Assembly: GCA_021545585.1 (NCBI GenBank)
Contig: JAJRTF010000097.1
Span: forward strand, 1-35,651
Length of the DNA stretch: 35,651 bases
Origin: Zetaproteobacteria bacterium
GTDB taxonomy: Bacteria > Pseudomonadota > Zetaproteobacteria > Mariprofundales > Mariprofundaceae
Direction of reading: 5' to 3'
Each line of letters begins with the position of its first letter. Positions within the stretch are counted from its first letter, which is position 1. The translations under genes were made by a program, and so were the position numbers. Positions 1 through 10,007 of this stretch are shown piece after piece. The notes under the pieces were generated by a model that saw only the letters and a program-made list of their open reading frames with translations, ran no database searches and had not been told where the DNA came from.

Positions 1-135
1 GTAGCGCACCATATGGACGATGCAGAGCTGAACATCGGTTTTCGGGAATGCAGCCTCAATGGCTTCAGGAAATCCCTTCAGGCCATCTACGCAGGCGATA
101 AAGATATCCTGTACGCCACGGTTCTTCAGTTCAAT
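1..135 (-). pseudogene. IS256-family transposase fragment, 5'-truncated, running off the left edge
   Basis: The minus strand reads an open frame starting [20 protein letters not shown] and continuing to [10 protein letters not shown] at the window edge. This is the highly conserved central block of IS256-family (Mutator-like) DDE transposases. In intact family members nearly 200 residues precede this block. Here it is joined directly to an inverted-repeat-like sequence (136-164), so the N-terminal DNA-binding half is missing. The ORF-track entry 13-324 on the plus strand is an antisense shadow. Whether the C-terminal half continues beyond the window cannot be seen. The family assignment is from recognition of the motif and is firm; the reading as a decayed or internally deleted copy is inference. 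Confidence 0.85.
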
Positions 136-164
136 GCCGTTTACACAAAACTTCTTACACCCTC
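136..164. repeat. Probable terminal inverted repeat of the IS256-type element
   Basis: Read inward on the minus strand, the sequence GAGGGTGTAAGAAGTTTTGT followed by GTAAACGGC resembles IS256-type ends, which carry a TGTGTAAA block near the inner end of the repeat. It directly borders the transposase fragment, so the outer edge of the element lies near position 164. No target-site duplication can be tested because the other end is outside the window. Confidence 0.6.
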
Positions 165-525
165 CTCACGCCAGGCTCAAAGCCGCGCTTTGAGACCATT
201 ATGCGGGTTATGCATGGACTGGGAATCCACTTGGCAGTGCATTAGCTTTGTTCTGTGCATTTTAAGGTTGTCTCCAACCCTGGAATGCAAAAAGCCTATT
301 GGGGTCGATGCCATCAACATATAAGCTGGACGACAATGAACATGCGCCACATGATAGCGTGATTGACTGACACCGCCAGTTGACTACAGTTCCATCGCGT
401 TCGCAACAAGCAGGCTTACAGCCACAAAGGCTGACGGTATAAGAAATAAGGAATCGAAAGTAACCCTTTTATATCAACTTGCCTTTCGACTCTGTCGAGG
501 ACACCATTTATTAATTGAGGTGATC
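165..525. other. Non-coding stretch between the IS remnant and gyrA
   Basis: No ORF with coding character is visible here on either strand. The stretch includes a weak promoter-like pair, TTACAG (416-421) and TATAAG (438-443) with 16-bp spacing, which could serve gyrA. It also has two TTGACT hexamers (from about 364 and 380) without a convincing -10 partner. The left part may be remnant sequence displaced by the IS insertion. No RNA gene or recognisable riboswitch is seen. Confidence 0.5.
416..443 (+). promoter_or_regulatory. Candidate gyrA promoter
   Basis: The hexamers TTACAG and TATAAG are 16 bp apart, about 80 bp upstream of the gyrA start. They match the sigma-70 consensus in only some positions, so this is a weak call made from sequence alone. 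Confidence 0.3.
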
Positions 526-3045
526 ATGAACGAAGAAACACTGAATCCGGCTATTCCTGTGCTCATTGAAGATGAGATGAGGCGCTCCTATCTTGATTAC
601 GCCATGAGTGTGATTGTGGGCAGAGCTTTGCCGGATGCCCGGGATGGCCTGAAGCCGGTGCATCGTCGCATTCTTTATGCCATGCAGGATCTGGGTTGTA
701 CCTATGATAAACCGTTCAAGAAATCGGCCCGCGTCGTGGGTGATGTGATCGGTAAATACCATCCGCATGGCGATACGGCCGTGTATGATGCTCTGGTGCG
801 TATGGCGCAGCCCTGGAGCATGCGCCATGTGCTGGTGGACGGGCAGGGCAACTTCGGTTCGGTGGATGGCGATTCTCCGGCAGCCATGCGTTATACCGAG
901 GCTCGCATGAGTCGTCTGTCGGCCGAATTGCTGGCCGATATTGATAAAGAGACTGTCGACTTTATTCCCAACTACGATGAATCGTTGTCCGAGCCGAAGG
1001 TGCTTCCGGCCCGATTCCCGAATCTGCTAGTCAACGGCTCGCAGGGCATTGCAGTTGGTATGGCAACCAATATTCCCACACACAATCTCGTCGAGACCAT
1101 CACTGCCACCATTGCTCTGGTAGCCAATCCGGACGCTGATGACGATGAGCTGATGCAGGTCATGCCGGGGCCGGATTTCCCTACAGGCGGCTTTATCTAT
1201 GGCCGCAAGGGCATGCGTGATGCGTTCACCACCGGTCGTGGTTCAGTCACCATGCGGGCGCGGGCGCAGGTTGAGATTCATCCGCGTACCAAGCGCGAAT
1301 CATTGATCATTACCGAACTGCCGTATCAGGTAAACAAGGCGAACCTGATTGAGAATATCGCGGCACTTGTGCGTGATAAGAAACTGGAAGGCATTTCCGA
1401 TCTGCGTGATGAATCGGATCGCGATGGCATGCGTATCGTGATCGAACTGAAGAAGAATGAGATTGCCGAGGTTGTCCTGAATAATCTGTACAAGCGTACG
1501 CAACTGCAGTGCAACTTCAGCTGCAACCAGCTGGCGCTTGTTGACGGGCAGCCGAAGCTGTGCGGTGTACGCGAGCTGTTACTACATTTCCTTGATCACC
1601 GACGTCAGGTTGTGACCCGTCGCTGCCTGTTCGATCTGGCCAAGGCAGAAGCCCGGGCCCATATCCTGGAAGGCCTGCTGATTGCCCTGGATCATATTGA
1701 TGAAGTCATCAAGCTGATTCGCGGCAGCCAGACGGCTGCCGAAGCCAAGGTCGGGTTGATGGATCGCTTTGGTCTGTCGGACAAGCAGGCTCAGGCCATT
1801 CTTGATATGCGCCTGCATCGTCTCACGGGCCTGGAGCGTGACAAGATCAAGGCCGAGTATGATGAGATTCAGGCATTGATCGAACGCCTGAAGGCGATTC
1901 TTGCCGATGAGAAGCTCCTGATGAATGTGATTGTCGAGGAGCTGGAACAGGTGCGCGATAAATATGGCGAGCCGCGCCGCAGCGAGATCATGGATGAAAC
2001 AGCGGAATTGTCGGTTGAGGATCTGATCACCGAAGAGGATATGGTCGTCACCATCTCCAATGAGGGTTATATCAAGCGTAATGCCGCATCACTGTATCGT
2101 GCCCAGCGCCGGGGCGGCAAGGGCAAGACGGCCATGACCACCAAAGAAGAGGATTTTGTCACCCAGTTGATGGTGGCTTCCACGCATGATTATCTGCTCT
2201 TCTTCTCGGATCGTGGCCGCGTGTTCCGCAAAAAGGTGTATGAAGTACCTCAGGCCGGCCGCGCTGCACGCGGTAAGGCGCTGGTGAATTTGTTGCCGGT
2301 AGAGAAGAATGAAAAGATTTCAGCGACTTTGGCCGTGCGGGAATTCGATGAAGGGCAATATATCATCATGGCGACGAAGAAAGGCGTTATCAAAAAGACC
2401 CGCCTGACCGAATTTCAGAATATTCGCACCAATGGTATTATTGCTATCAAGATTGATGAAAGCGACGATCTGATCGGCGTGGTGATTAGTAATGGTGAGC
2501 AGGATATCATGCTTGCATCCAGTTGCGGCAAGGCTATCCGTTTCTCCGAGCGTGATGTGCGAGCTATGGGGCGCAGCACTCGCGGCGTCACCGGTATGCG
2601 CATGCCTGATGGCTGCAGGGTTATTTCAATGACGCCCGTATCGGATCGTGCATCACTACTGGCTGTATCCGAGAATGGGTTTGGCAAGCGCACTTCGGTA
2701 GCCGAATACAATGTCCAGAAACGCGGTGGGCAGGGCGTATTTACGATGAAAACGGGTGGCCGAAACGGTGACATGATCGCAGCCCTTCTGGTTCTTGATG
2801 AGGATCAGGTAATGATGATGACGGATACCGGTCGTCTGGTGCGTATTCGTATGGATGGTGTGTCGGTGATTGGCCGCAATACACAGGGTGTGAAGCTGAT
2901 CGGTTGCGATGCCAATGAGCGGGTGATCGGTGCTGTTCGTGTTGTCGAGCGTCTGGATGATGAGGCCGAGGATGATCTTGGCAGCGGCACTGCAGACATG
3001 ATGGCAGATAATCATGCTGAAGATGCGGGAGTTGATGAGGCATGA
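526..3045 (+). CDS. gyrA: DNA gyrase subunit A
   Basis: This is the breakage-reunion subunit of the type II topoisomerase that, with GyrB, introduces negative supercoils using ATP. The protein has 839 residues (E. coli 875). The winged-helix domain carries the catalytic tyrosine in AAMRYTE (about residue 123). The quinolone-determining loop reads [11 protein letters not shown], so Thr occupies the position of E. coli Ser83 and the Asp equivalent to Asp87 is kept. The C-terminal beta-pinwheel contains the GyrA box QRRGGKG, which separates GyrA from ParC. The tail is short and acidic. The start is the ATG at 526, with GAGG five bases upstream; the ORF-track GTG at 520 overlaps that site. The stop overlaps the serS start by 4 bp (ATGA), implying translational coupling. 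Confidence 0.98.
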   Translation: MNEETLNPAIPVLIEDEMRRSYLDYAMSVIVGRALPDARDGLKPVHRRILYAMQDLGCTYDKPFKKSARVVGDVIGKYHPHGDTAVYDALVRMAQPWSMRHVLVDGQGNFGSVDGDSPAAMRYTEARMSRLSAELLADIDKETVDFIPNYDESLSEPKVLPARFPNLLVNGSQGIAVGMATNIPTHNLVETITATIALVANPDADDDELMQVMPGPDFPTGGFIYGRKGMRDAFTTGRGSVTMRARAQVEIHPRTKRESLIITELPYQVNKANLIENIAALVRDKKLEGISDLRDESDRDGMRIVIELKKNEIAEVVLNNLYKRTQLQCNFSCNQLALVDGQPKLCGVRELLLHFLDHRRQVVTRRCLFDLAKAEARAHILEGLLIALDHIDEVIKLIRGSQTAAEAKVGLMDRFGLSDKQAQAILDMRLHRLTGLERDKIKAEYDEIQALIERLKAILADEKLLMNVIVEELEQVRDKYGEPRRSEIMDETAELSVEDLITEEDMVVTISNEGYIKRNAASLYRAQRRGGKGKTAMTTKEEDFVTQLMVASTHDYLLFFSDRGRVFRKKVYEVPQAGRAARGKALVNLLPVEKNEKISATLAVREFDEGQYIIMATKKGVIKKTRLTEFQNIRTNGIIAIKIDESDDLIGVVISNGEQDIMLASSCGKAIRFSERDVRAMGRSTRGVTGMRMPDGCRVISMTPVSDRASLLAVSENGFGKRTSVAEYNVQKRGGQGVFTMKTGGRNGDMIAALLVLDEDQVMMMTDTGRLVRIRMDGVSVIGRNTQGVKLIGCDANERVIGAVRVVERLDDEAEDDLGSGTADMMADNHAEDAGVDEA

Positions 3046-4325
3046 TCGATCGGCAGGCTTTACGGCGTGATTTCGATGCCATGCAGGCGGCTCTGGCTCG
3101 CCGTGGAGGCGATGTTGTCGCTGCAGGCAGTCCATGGGCTCAAGTGGCTGAACTTGATGCCCGACAGCGCGATTTAAAGACCCAGTCTGAAAACCTGCAG
3201 GCCGAACGCAACCGTGTATCCAAACTGATTGGTCAGAAGAAGTCTCAGGGTGAAGATGCCAGTGATGAACTGGCAGCCATGGGAGAGATGTCACGTAAGG
3301 TGAAGGAACTTGATGCGCAGGCACGTGAGGCGGAAGCTGAATTCGCCGAAGCACTGCTCGAGATTCCCAACCCTTTGCATGAAAGTGTTCCCGATGGCGA
3401 AAGTGAAGATGATAATGTCGAATTACGTCGCTGGGGCGACCCGCGCCAGGATGATGTGCCGGCGCACTGGGAGATTGGGGCTGAACTCGGCATTCTCGAT
3501 TTTGAAGCGGGGGCAGTACTTGCCGGTAGTCGTTTTACGGTTCTTAAAGGGGCGGCTGCAAGGCTCGAACGAGGCCTGATGCAGTTCATGCTGGATATGC
3601 ATGCCGATAAGCACGGTTATGAGGAAGTATGGGTGCCGGCGATTGTCAATCGCAAGACCATGACCGGCACAGGTCAGCTGCCGAAATTCGAAGAAGACCT
3701 GTACAGGCTGGAGGGAGAGGATGCCTTCCTGATTCCGACCGCCGAGGTGCCGGTGACCAATCTGTATCAGGACAAAATCCTTGAAGCTGAATCACTGCCG
3801 ATCCGGCATTGCGCCTATACCCCCTGTTTTCGCCGGGAGGCAGGTTCAGCCGGCCGTGATATGCGCGGCATGATTCGCCAGCATCAGTTCGATAAAATCG
3901 AGCTGGTGCATTTAACCGCTGTCGAGAGGGCATTGAGTGATCTGGATGCATTGACCGCCCATGCCGAGGCGGTACTCAGAGCGCTTGAGTTGCCGTATCG
4001 TGTGGTGGAGCTGTGTGCTGCCGATGTCGGATTCTCGGCACAGAAGACTTATGATCTTGAAATCTGGCTGCCGAGTCAGAGGACCTATCGGGAGATTTCA
4101 TCGTGCTCGTCATTCGGTCAGTTTCAGGGGCGTCGAGCCGGTATTCGTTACCGGCCCGAAGGCGGCAAGCCGCAGCCTGTGGCCACACTGAACGGCTCCG
4201 GCCTGGCGATCGGCCGTACACTGGTTGCCATCCTTGAGAATGGCTGGCAGGCCGACGGTTCGGTCAAACTCCCTGCTGCACTGGTGCCATATATGGGTGG
4301 GTGCAGCGCCATATCCAAAGGGTAG
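3042..4325 (+). CDS. serS: Seryl-tRNA synthetase
   Basis: A class II aminoacyl-tRNA synthetase that charges tRNA-Ser (and tRNA-Sec where present) in the cytoplasm. It has 427 residues, the usual length. Residues about 1-105 form the helical arm that binds the long variable arm of tRNA-Ser. The catalytic core shows [16 protein letters not shown], the serine/ATP-binding segment [11 protein letters not shown], class II motif 2 around [20 protein letters not shown] and motif 3 [11 protein letters not shown]. The start overlaps the gyrA stop by 4 bp, with GGGAG about ten bases upstream. Adjacency to gyrA suggests co-transcription. No obvious terminator follows; the next 120 nt contain only the rimP leader hairpins. 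Confidence 0.98.
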   Translation: MIDRQALRRDFDAMQAALARRGGDVVAAGSPWAQVAELDARQRDLKTQSENLQAERNRVSKLIGQKKSQGEDASDELAAMGEMSRKVKELDAQAREAEAEFAEALLEIPNPLHESVPDGESEDDNVELRRWGDPRQDDVPAHWEIGAELGILDFEAGAVLAGSRFTVLKGAAARLERGLMQFMLDMHADKHGYEEVWVPAIVNRKTMTGTGQLPKFEEDLYRLEGEDAFLIPTAEVPVTNLYQDKILEAESLPIRHCAYTPCFRREAGSAGRDMRGMIRQHQFDKIELVHLTAVERALSDLDALTAHAEAVLRALELPYRVVELCAADVGFSAQKTYDLEIWLPSQRTYREISSCSSFGQFQGRRAGIRYRPEGGKPQPVATLNGSGLAIGRTLVAILENGWQADGSVKLPAALVPYMGGCSAISKG

Positions 4326-4447
4326 CTGAAGAAGAACGTTTTATTTTTCTATTCCAGAGCCTGAATTCGAAGCCGTACGATTGGATTGAAAGTCCACCAC
4401 CGGGCATATTTCACAGTCATACTGTTGAGACGGGTTGCATCCGGCAG

Positions 4448-4467
4448 GCGAAGTCCCTATGCTTCGC
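4448..4467 (+). ncRNA. First hairpin of the rimP-operon leader
   Basis: GCGAAG pairs with CTTCGC around an 8-nt loop, immediately upstream of the terminator-like hairpin. The two hairpins in tandem look like a leader with an upstream stem and a terminator stem. Whether they are alternative structures cannot be settled by eye. Confidence 0.45.
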
Positions 4468-4474
4468 TGCGTTG

Positions 4475-4501
4475 AAAGTGGGCTGCGGCTCGCTTTTTTT
4501 C
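4475..4501 (+). terminator. Terminator/attenuator-like hairpin just upstream of rimP
   Basis: AAGTGGGC pairs with GCTCGCTT (two G-U pairs) around the loop TGCG and runs straight into seven T residues. It lies 25 nt before the rimP start. It could end the gyrA-serS transcript or attenuate the rimP-nusA-infB operon. Hairpins with U-runs at this position upstream of rimP occur in several proteobacteria. Confidence 0.65.
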
Positions 4502-4525
4502 GTTTTTGAGGACAGGTGACGGCTT

Positions 4526-5014
4526 TTGGAATCACGAATACTTGCGTTGTTGCAACCGATTGCTGATGAGTTGGGTGTGGATGTGCTCAAGGTCAGCGTG
4601 GGCGGCAGTGGGCGCAGCCAGGTTTTGCGGGTCGTTATTGATAAGCGCCATGGTGTGGATTCCGATGTGCTGGCGCGCATCAGCAGAGGGCTGGCATTGC
4701 AGCTGGATGCAGAGGATTTGATCGCCGGGCACTATCGCCTGGAGGTGACCTCACCGGGCCTGGACTGGCAGCTTGAAACGGAAGCTGATTTTACTCGCTA
4801 TGAGGGCGAGTGGGTCAAGGTTTTCCTGATCGAGGGCGGCAGCATCGAAGGGCGAAATCTTGGCCCGTGCGATGTAGCCGGAAACGAAGGATTTAAACTC
4901 GGGATTGAGGCTGTGAAAGCCAGAAGTTGCGAGGAAAGGCTGTTTGCCATGAACGAAATAGCCAAGGTGGTGCGGGCCATCAACTGGAAGGATGTTTCCC
5001 GCAGGAGCAAATAA
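4526..5014 (+). CDS. rimP: Ribosome maturation factor RimP
   Basis: RimP assists late assembly of the 30S subunit. The protein has 162 residues, with the N-terminal alpha/beta domain (LLQPIADELGVDVLKVSV, VLRVVIDKRHGVDSDVL) and the characteristic central motif YRLEVTSPGLDWQL, followed by an SH3-like C-terminal domain. The start is a TTG at 4526 preceded by AGGTGA at a spacing of about seven bases; no in-frame ATG or GTG fits better. It is the first gene of the rimP-nusA-infB operon and sits behind a hairpin leader. nusA begins 35 bp after its stop. Confidence 0.93.
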   Translation: MESRILALLQPIADELGVDVLKVSVGGSGRSQVLRVVIDKRHGVDSDVLARISRGLALQLDAEDLIAGHYRLEVTSPGLDWQLETEADFTRYEGEWVKVFLIEGGSIEGRNLGPCDVAGNEGFKLGIEAVKARSCEERLFAMNEIAKVVRAINWKDVSRRSK

Positions 5015-5049
5015 GTGATTAACAACTTAATGAGTGAGAGTGCTGACGT

Positions 5050-6519
5050 ATGAATGTTGAAATGTTACAGGTTGCAGAAGCAGTTGCACGGGAGAAATCG
5101 GTTGACCGTGAACTGGTCGTGGATGCCATGGAACAAGCGATGAAAACGGCGGCCCGGCGTACCTATCCGGGCAAGAATGTTGAAGCGGAGATCGACCGTG
5201 AAACGGGCGAACTTCGTCTGTTTCATGTGCGCACCGTGGTTGAGGAAGTCGAAGAGGAAGAGAACGACCTGACGCTGGAACAGGGCCGCGAGCTTGATCC
5301 GAAGGCTGAGATCGGAAGCGAATTCCGCGAACCTTTGCCTCCGATCGAGATGGGCCGTATTGCTGCCCAGACTGCCAAGCAGGTGATTAACCAGAAGATC
5401 CGCGAAGCTGAACGCGAGCGTGTGATTGCCGAATACGAGCCGCGCGTGGGTGAATTGATTACCGGTATCGTCAAGCGTGTTGAGCGTGGCAATGTTTATG
5501 TTGACCTTGGCCGTGGTGAAGCGGTGATGTATCGCGAGGATTTGCTGCCACGGGAAACATTCCGTCAGGGAGATCGTGTACGCGCCTATCTGCGCGAAGT
5601 GCGCAATCAGCCCAAGGGACCGCTGGTATTTGTCTCGCGTTCCGATGCCGGCATGGTGTTGCGCCTGTTTGAGCAGGAAGTGCCGGAGATCGAAGACGGT
5701 ATTGTGGCCATCCAGGCTATTGCCCGTGATCCGGGAGCGCGCAGTAAAATTGCAGTCATTTCAACTGACCCTGCCGTTGATCCGGTGGGTGCCTGCGTAG
5801 GCATGCGGGGAGCTCGTGTACAGGCGGTTGTCAACGAACTGCACGGTGAAAAGGTTGATCTGATTGAATGGACCGATGATCCGGCGGCCTTTGTCGTCAA
5901 TGCACTGGCACCGGCGGAAATCGAACGCGTGCTGGTGGACGAATCCCGCAATACGATTGAAGTAGCGGTTAATGAGGAAAACCTTGCCATTGCCATTGGC
6001 CGGCGCGGCCAGAATGTTCGTCTTGCTTCTGAACTTAGCGGCTGGAACATTGAGCTGATGAGCAGCGGTGAAGAGCAGGAACGCCGTCAGGATGAAATCA
6101 AGAATGCGACGGGCATTTTCAAGGAAGCCCTCGATGTTGATGAAGATTTTGCAGCTGTACTTGTCGGCGAAGGGTTTATCAATCTCGAAGACCTGGCTTA
6201 TTGCGCTATTGAAGATATCGCAGGCATTGAAGGCTTTGACGAAGATCTGGCTCAGGAGTTGCAGAAGCGAGCCCGCAATGTCCTGCTTGATCAGGCATTG
6301 CAGCAGGGTGAACAGAAAAGCGAAGGCAAGGTATCCTTGCTGGACCTCAAGGGCATGACCCGCGAGATCGCAGAACAACTGGCTGCACGCAATATGGTGA
6401 CCGTTGAAGCGCTGGCAGATGCGGCAGGTGATGAGATCGAGGATATTGAAGGCCTTGATCGGGAGCAGGCGGATGCGCTGATTATTGCTGCCCGGGAAGC
6501 CAGCGGCTGGTTTGACTGA
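5050..6519 (+). CDS. nusA: Transcription termination/antitermination factor NusA
   Basis: NusA binds RNA polymerase and nascent RNA, and modulates pausing, termination and antitermination. It has 489 residues (E. coli 495). The N-terminal polymerase-binding domain spans about 1-125. The S1 domain is about 135-200 ([20 protein letters not shown]). Two KH domains run to about 345 ([20 protein letters not shown], then [17 protein letters not shown]). Two C-terminal acidic helix-hairpin-helix repeats follow (about 365-425 and 440-489), the second ending EREASGWFD-like in EASGWFD. The C-terminal repeats are typical of proteobacteria and absent from Firmicutes. It is the second gene of the operon. 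Confidence 0.98.
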   Translation: MNVEMLQVAEAVAREKSVDRELVVDAMEQAMKTAARRTYPGKNVEAEIDRETGELRLFHVRTVVEEVEEEENDLTLEQGRELDPKAEIGSEFREPLPPIEMGRIAAQTAKQVINQKIREAERERVIAEYEPRVGELITGIVKRVERGNVYVDLGRGEAVMYREDLLPRETFRQGDRVRAYLREVRNQPKGPLVFVSRSDAGMVLRLFEQEVPEIEDGIVAIQAIARDPGARSKIAVISTDPAVDPVGACVGMRGARVQAVVNELHGEKVDLIEWTDDPAAFVVNALAPAEIERVLVDESRNTIEVAVNEENLAIAIGRRGQNVRLASELSGWNIELMSSGEEQERRQDEIKNATGIFKEALDVDEDFAAVLVGEGFINLEDLAYCAIEDIAGIEGFDEDLAQELQKRARNVLLDQALQQGEQKSEGKVSLLDLKGMTREIAEQLAARNMVTVEALADAAGDEIEDIEGLDREQADALIIAAREASGWFD

Positions 6520-6530
6520 GGCCGGGGTTT

Positions 6531-7118
6531 TTGGTGCCGATGCGTACCTGTCTGGCCTGTCGTCAGAACTTGCCCAGAGAAAGCATGCTGAGGCTTGTGG
6601 TAGATGAGTCAGGGCAGATATGGCCCGATGCCGGACACAAGGCGCCCGGGCGCGGCACCTATCTGTGCATGCAGGAAGATTGCCTGTCGGCCATGTCTGA
6701 CAGGTGGCTGCAGCCGATGAAGGCGAAGTTCCCGGTCGTATTGCCACAGTGGCAAGTGCTCCGGCAACGCATCGGGGATGTTCTGGATGCATGTTTGGTG
6801 CAGGGCTTTTCCTGTTTGCGTGCCAGGGCGGATATCGGCAGGGATGCGGTAATGCATCGACTGTGGAATAATACGCCGATGGTATTATTTGGCGCTGCGG
6901 ATGCCGGTGATGCCATTTGTCGGCAGATTGAGATGGCGATAGCAAAAAGAACGCAGTCAGGCCATGCGGTTGAGCTTGTGGAAGTCGAGTCGACGGCATG
7001 GCTGGGCAGGATGTTCGGGCGGGAATGTGTTGCTGTAGCGAGTGTTGATTGCTCGCCGATGGCGGAAAAATTGAAACAATATTGTGTCTGGTTAAGGCAT
7101 GTGAAGGTATCAGGGTAA
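6531..7118 (+). CDS. YlxR (DUF448) - L7Ae-like fusion RNA-binding protein
   Basis: The N-terminal about 80 residues are a YlxR/DUF448 domain with the signature PMRTCLACRQ and, later, GRGTYLC. The rest (about 85-185) looks like an L7Ae/YlxQ-type RNA-binding fold: a helix containing CLVQGFSCLRARADIGRD, then a strand-rich segment with PMVLFGAADAGDA and VELVEVEST. In Bacillus these two domains are separate genes (ylxR, ylxQ) between nusA and infB; here one 195-residue protein occupies the same slot. Its role is unproven, although YlxR has been linked to RNase P RNA binding and transcription. The start is ambiguous among TTG 6531, GTG 6534 and ATG 6540; the ATG begins the conserved MRTCLAC motif. 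The L7Ae assignment rests on context and fold-like pattern, so it is less sure than YlxR. Confidence 0.85.
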   Translation: MVPMRTCLACRQNLPRESMLRLVVDESGQIWPDAGHKAPGRGTYLCMQEDCLSAMSDRWLQPMKAKFPVVLPQWQVLRQRIGDVLDACLVQGFSCLRARADIGRDAVMHRLWNNTPMVLFGAADAGDAICRQIEMAIAKRTQSGHAVELVEVESTAWLGRMFGRECVAVASVDCSPMAEKLKQYCVWLRHVKVSG

Positions 7119-7127
7119 TTATAACAG

Positions 7128-9998
7128 ATGGCAAAACGTATTCTCGACTTGGCAAAAGAACTCGGTGTCGACGCGGATGAAATCCAGCGTCTGGCGGTAA
7201 GCTGTAATGTGGCCGCAAGCGGACCCACCAGTACGCTGGACGCAGATGACCAGGAAAAAATCCGCAAGGCTTTGAAAAACAAGCCCAAGGAAGATGCTAA
7301 AAAGTCGGGCGGTAAGACCCTGACTTTGAATCGTCCGATGATTGCTTCCCAGCCACGCGGAGGAGCTCGTGTAGAAGGCCGGGGACGAACCGTCGAAGTT
7401 GCAGTTCGCAGGCGTCATACACCGGTGAAGTCGGGAGCGAAGAAGACTGCTGCTGAGTCTGCACCTGCTGCCAAGCCGACAGCATCATCGCCAGCGGCCC
7501 GTGCCGCAGCAGCAGTTGAAAAAAAGCGTGCCGCAGCTCCGGCACCCAAAGCTGCAAGCAAGCCCGCCGTTAAAACAGATGTGAAACCCGTCCAGTCGGC
7601 TGAGGCCTCCGGACAGGCTGCAAAACGCCCGGCTGGCCAGCCAGCCAAGCGAGCCGCTGAAGCGATGGCCGCTCGCAAACCTGCTCAGGCTGCCGCTGCT
7701 TCCACACCTTCCCGGATAGCACCTGCCCGCACGGCCGGAGCACCTCGTCAGGTACAGCGTCCGGGTGTGCCGGGGCAGCGAACAGGTCAGCCAAGTCATA
7801 AGGGACCCCGTACAACAATCCGTCGCGGCTTGACCCCGGCCCAGATCGCGGCATCCAAGGCGCCGCGTTCTTCGATGAAGCAGATTGAAAGAAAAATTTC
7901 CGAGGATCGTGCCAATCGACGCGGCGACGGTCAGCGCCCTGCCGGGCGCCCGAGCGGTGCCGCCGGGGCCGGAGGAGGGCAGCGTCGGGCACCTTCCGTG
8001 GCTGTTTCACCTGAGCCGAATGCAGCGCCTCCTGGAGCTGTGCGCCGTCGCGGTCCGGGTGGTGGTCCGGGTGGACGTCCGCAACGCCGCCTTTCTCCTG
8101 CCGAGAAAGCAGCGCGTCGTTCGTATGCCGAAAAACGTAATCAGGTTCTGACACCGCAACAGGAAGAGCGTATGGCCCGCCTGGCACGTGGCGGAAGCAA
8201 GCGACGCAATATTATCACGAAGGATGATGAGGCTTTCGTGACCCGCACCGTGGAAGTGACTGATCCTATTCTGGTTTCAGAGCTGGCCAGCCGTATGGCG
8301 ATCAAGGGCAGCGAGGTTGTTAAGAAGCTTTTTGAAATGGGTATTATGACGACGGTTAATGAGGCCATTGATGCAGATACAGCGCTGCTTATTGTCGATG
8401 AATTTGGACATACGCCCAAGCTGATCAATGCTGCCGCGGTTGAGGATGTGCTGATCGAAGTGCCTGATGAAGATGATTCTGCTGATCTCGAGCCACGCCC
8501 GCCGGTTGTGGTGGTCATGGGACATGTGGACCACGGTAAAACCTCGATTCTGGATGCGTTGCGCAAGGCGAATGTGGCTGAGGGTGAAGCCGGCGGTATT
8601 ACCCAGCATATTGGTGCTTACATGGTGAAGCTGCAAAGTGATGAGCGCGTTGTGTTTATCGATACCCCGGGCCATGAGGCATTTACCGGTCTGCGCGCAC
8701 GTGGCGCCAGCCTGACCGATGTGGCTGTGCTGGTGGTGGCGGCAGATGATGGTGTGATGCCGCAGACGGTTGAAGCTGTGAATCATGCCCGCTCTGCTGG
8801 TGTGCCGATCATTGTGGCTGTGAATAAAATGGATAAAGAAGGCGCCGATCCCGAGAAGGTGAAACGTCAGCTGGCTGAACTGGAAGTGGTCCCCGAGGAC
8901 TGGGGCGGCGACACGATCTTTGTTCCCGTATCGGCGCATACCGGTGAAGGGCTTGATGATTTGCTGGAAATGCTTGCTCTGCAAACCGAAGTCCTAGAGT
9001 TGAAGGCCAACCCGAAGAGGCAGGGTAAGGGTATTGTGATTGAATCGCGTCTCGATCGTGGCCGTGGCCCCATCGCAACGGTTCTGGTTCAGAATGGTAC
9101 ATTTAATCAGGGTGATATCGTTGTTGTGGGTTCGGTGACGGGCAGGATCCGGGCCATTATTGATGAGAATGGCACACAGCATCGTACAGCCGGTCCGTCT
9201 ATTCCGTTCGAGCTGCTGGGTCTGGGTTCCGTGCCGGAAGCAGGGCAGGAACTTTATGTTGTTGAGAACGACCGTGTTGCGCGTGACATTGTCAGCTACC
9301 GCATGGATAAGGAACGTGAACTGGGCGCTGAAGCCAAGAAACGTGCCAGTCTTGATGAACTGTTTGCCAATATGCAGAGCGGTATCAAGGAAGTGCCGGT
9401 TCTGATCAAGGGCGATGTGACCGGTTCGGTTGAAGCCATGGCGGATTCAATGGCCAAGGCGGGTACCGACGAGGTGAAGGTGAAGGTGGTTCACAAAGCC
9501 ATTGGCGGCATTACCGAATCAGATGTGATGCTCGCTTCAGCCTCGAATTCCATCATTATCGGGTTTAATGTTCGCCCTGAAGCCAAGGCCAAGAAACTGG
9601 CTGAAGCTGAAGGTGTTGATATTCGCTTCTACAAGGTGATCTATGACGCCATTGACGAGATCAAGGCAGCCATGGCCGGTGTACTGGCTCCGGAAGAAGT
9701 CGAGAAGGTCACCGGTACTGCGGATGTGCGTGAGGTTTTCCAGGCACCGAAGGTTGGCGCTGTAGCCGGGTGTTATGTAACCGACGGCTATGTGACGCGT
9801 GGTTCGCATGTCCGCGTCCTGCGCGAAAATGTACTGGTCTATGACGGTGTGCTGGCCTCTCTGCGTCGCTTTAAGGATGATGTGAAGGAAGTGAAAGCGG
9901 GTTACGAGTGCGGTATGAGCGTTGAGAAATTCAACGATGTGAAGCCCGGTGACACATTCGAGTTTTATGTCATTGAGGAAATTGCGGCCACACTCTAA
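7128..9998 (+). CDS. infB: Translation initiation factor IF-2
   Basis: IF-2 is the GTPase that places fMet-tRNA on the 30S subunit and promotes subunit joining. The protein has 956 residues. An IF2N-type domain (about 1-50) is followed by a long Ala/Pro/Lys/Arg-rich low-complexity linker (about 95-340). A second IF2N-like region (about 375-430) precedes the G domain, which begins near 460. G1 is [10 protein letters not shown]3 is DTPGHEAF and G4 is NKMDKEGAD. The domain II beta-barrel, domain III and the fMet-tRNA-binding C2 domain follow to the end. The start ATG is 9 bp after the YlxR stop, with only a weak Shine-Dalgarno sequence. rbfA follows after 9 bp. Confidence 0.98.
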   Translation: MAKRILDLAKELGVDADEIQRLAVSCNVAASGPTSTLDADDQEKIRKALKNKPKEDAKKSGGKTLTLNRPMIASQPRGGARVEGRGRTVEVAVRRRHTPVKSGAKKTAAESAPAAKPTASSPAARAAAAVEKKRAAAPAPKAASKPAVKTDVKPVQSAEASGQAAKRPAGQPAKRAAEAMAARKPAQAAAASTPSRIAPARTAGAPRQVQRPGVPGQRTGQPSHKGPRTTIRRGLTPAQIAASKAPRSSMKQIERKISEDRANRRGDGQRPAGRPSGAAGAGGGQRRAPSVAVSPEPNAAPPGAVRRRGPGGGPGGRPQRRLSPAEKAARRSYAEKRNQVLTPQQEERMARLARGGSKRRNIITKDDEAFVTRTVEVTDPILVSELASRMAIKGSEVVKKLFEMGIMTTVNEAIDADTALLIVDEFGHTPKLINAAAVEDVLIEVPDEDDSADLEPRPPVVVVMGHVDHGKTSILDALRKANVAEGEAGGITQHIGAYMVKLQSDERVVFIDTPGHEAFTGLRARGASLTDVAVLVVAADDGVMPQTVEAVNHARSAGVPIIVAVNKMDKEGADPEKVKRQLAELEVVPEDWGGDTIFVPVSAHTGEGLDDLLEMLALQTEVLELKANPKRQGKGIVIESRLDRGRGPIATVLVQNGTFNQGDIVVVGSVTGRIRAIIDENGTQHRTAGPSIPFELLGLGSVPEAGQELYVVENDRVARDIVSYRMDKERELGAEAKKRASLDELFANMQSGIKEVPVLIKGDVTGSVEAMADSMAKAGTDEVKVKVVHKAIGGITESDVMLASASNSIIIGFNVRPEAKAKKLAEAEGVDIRFYKVIYDAIDEIKAAMAGVLAPEEVEKVTGTADVREVFQAPKVGAVAGCYVTDGYVTRGSHVRVLRENVLVYDGVLASLRRFKDDVKEVKAGYECGMSVEKFNDVKPGDTFEFYVIEEIAATL

Positions 9999-10007
9999 AC
10001 TGGTCTA

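Noticed and set aside
13-324. Plus-strand ORF of 103 aa at the left edge
   Set aside because: Its first part is antisense to a clear IS256 transposase fragment and the rest crosses the inverted repeat into non-coding DNA; no ribosome site or family resemblance.
2656-3354. Minus-strand ORF of 232 aa across the gyrA/serS junction
   Set aside because: Shadow of gyrA and serS; His/Pro-rich translation with no recognisable domain.
5761-7218. Minus-strand ORF of 485 aa opposite nusA and the YlxR fusion
   Set aside because: Lies wholly antisense to well-recognised genes, with low-complexity composition typical of an opposite-strand shadow.
7400-8160. Repeat or horizontally acquired segment, because of skewed composition
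   Set aside because: This is the Ala/Pro/Arg/Lys-rich linker of IF-2, which is normally low in complexity.
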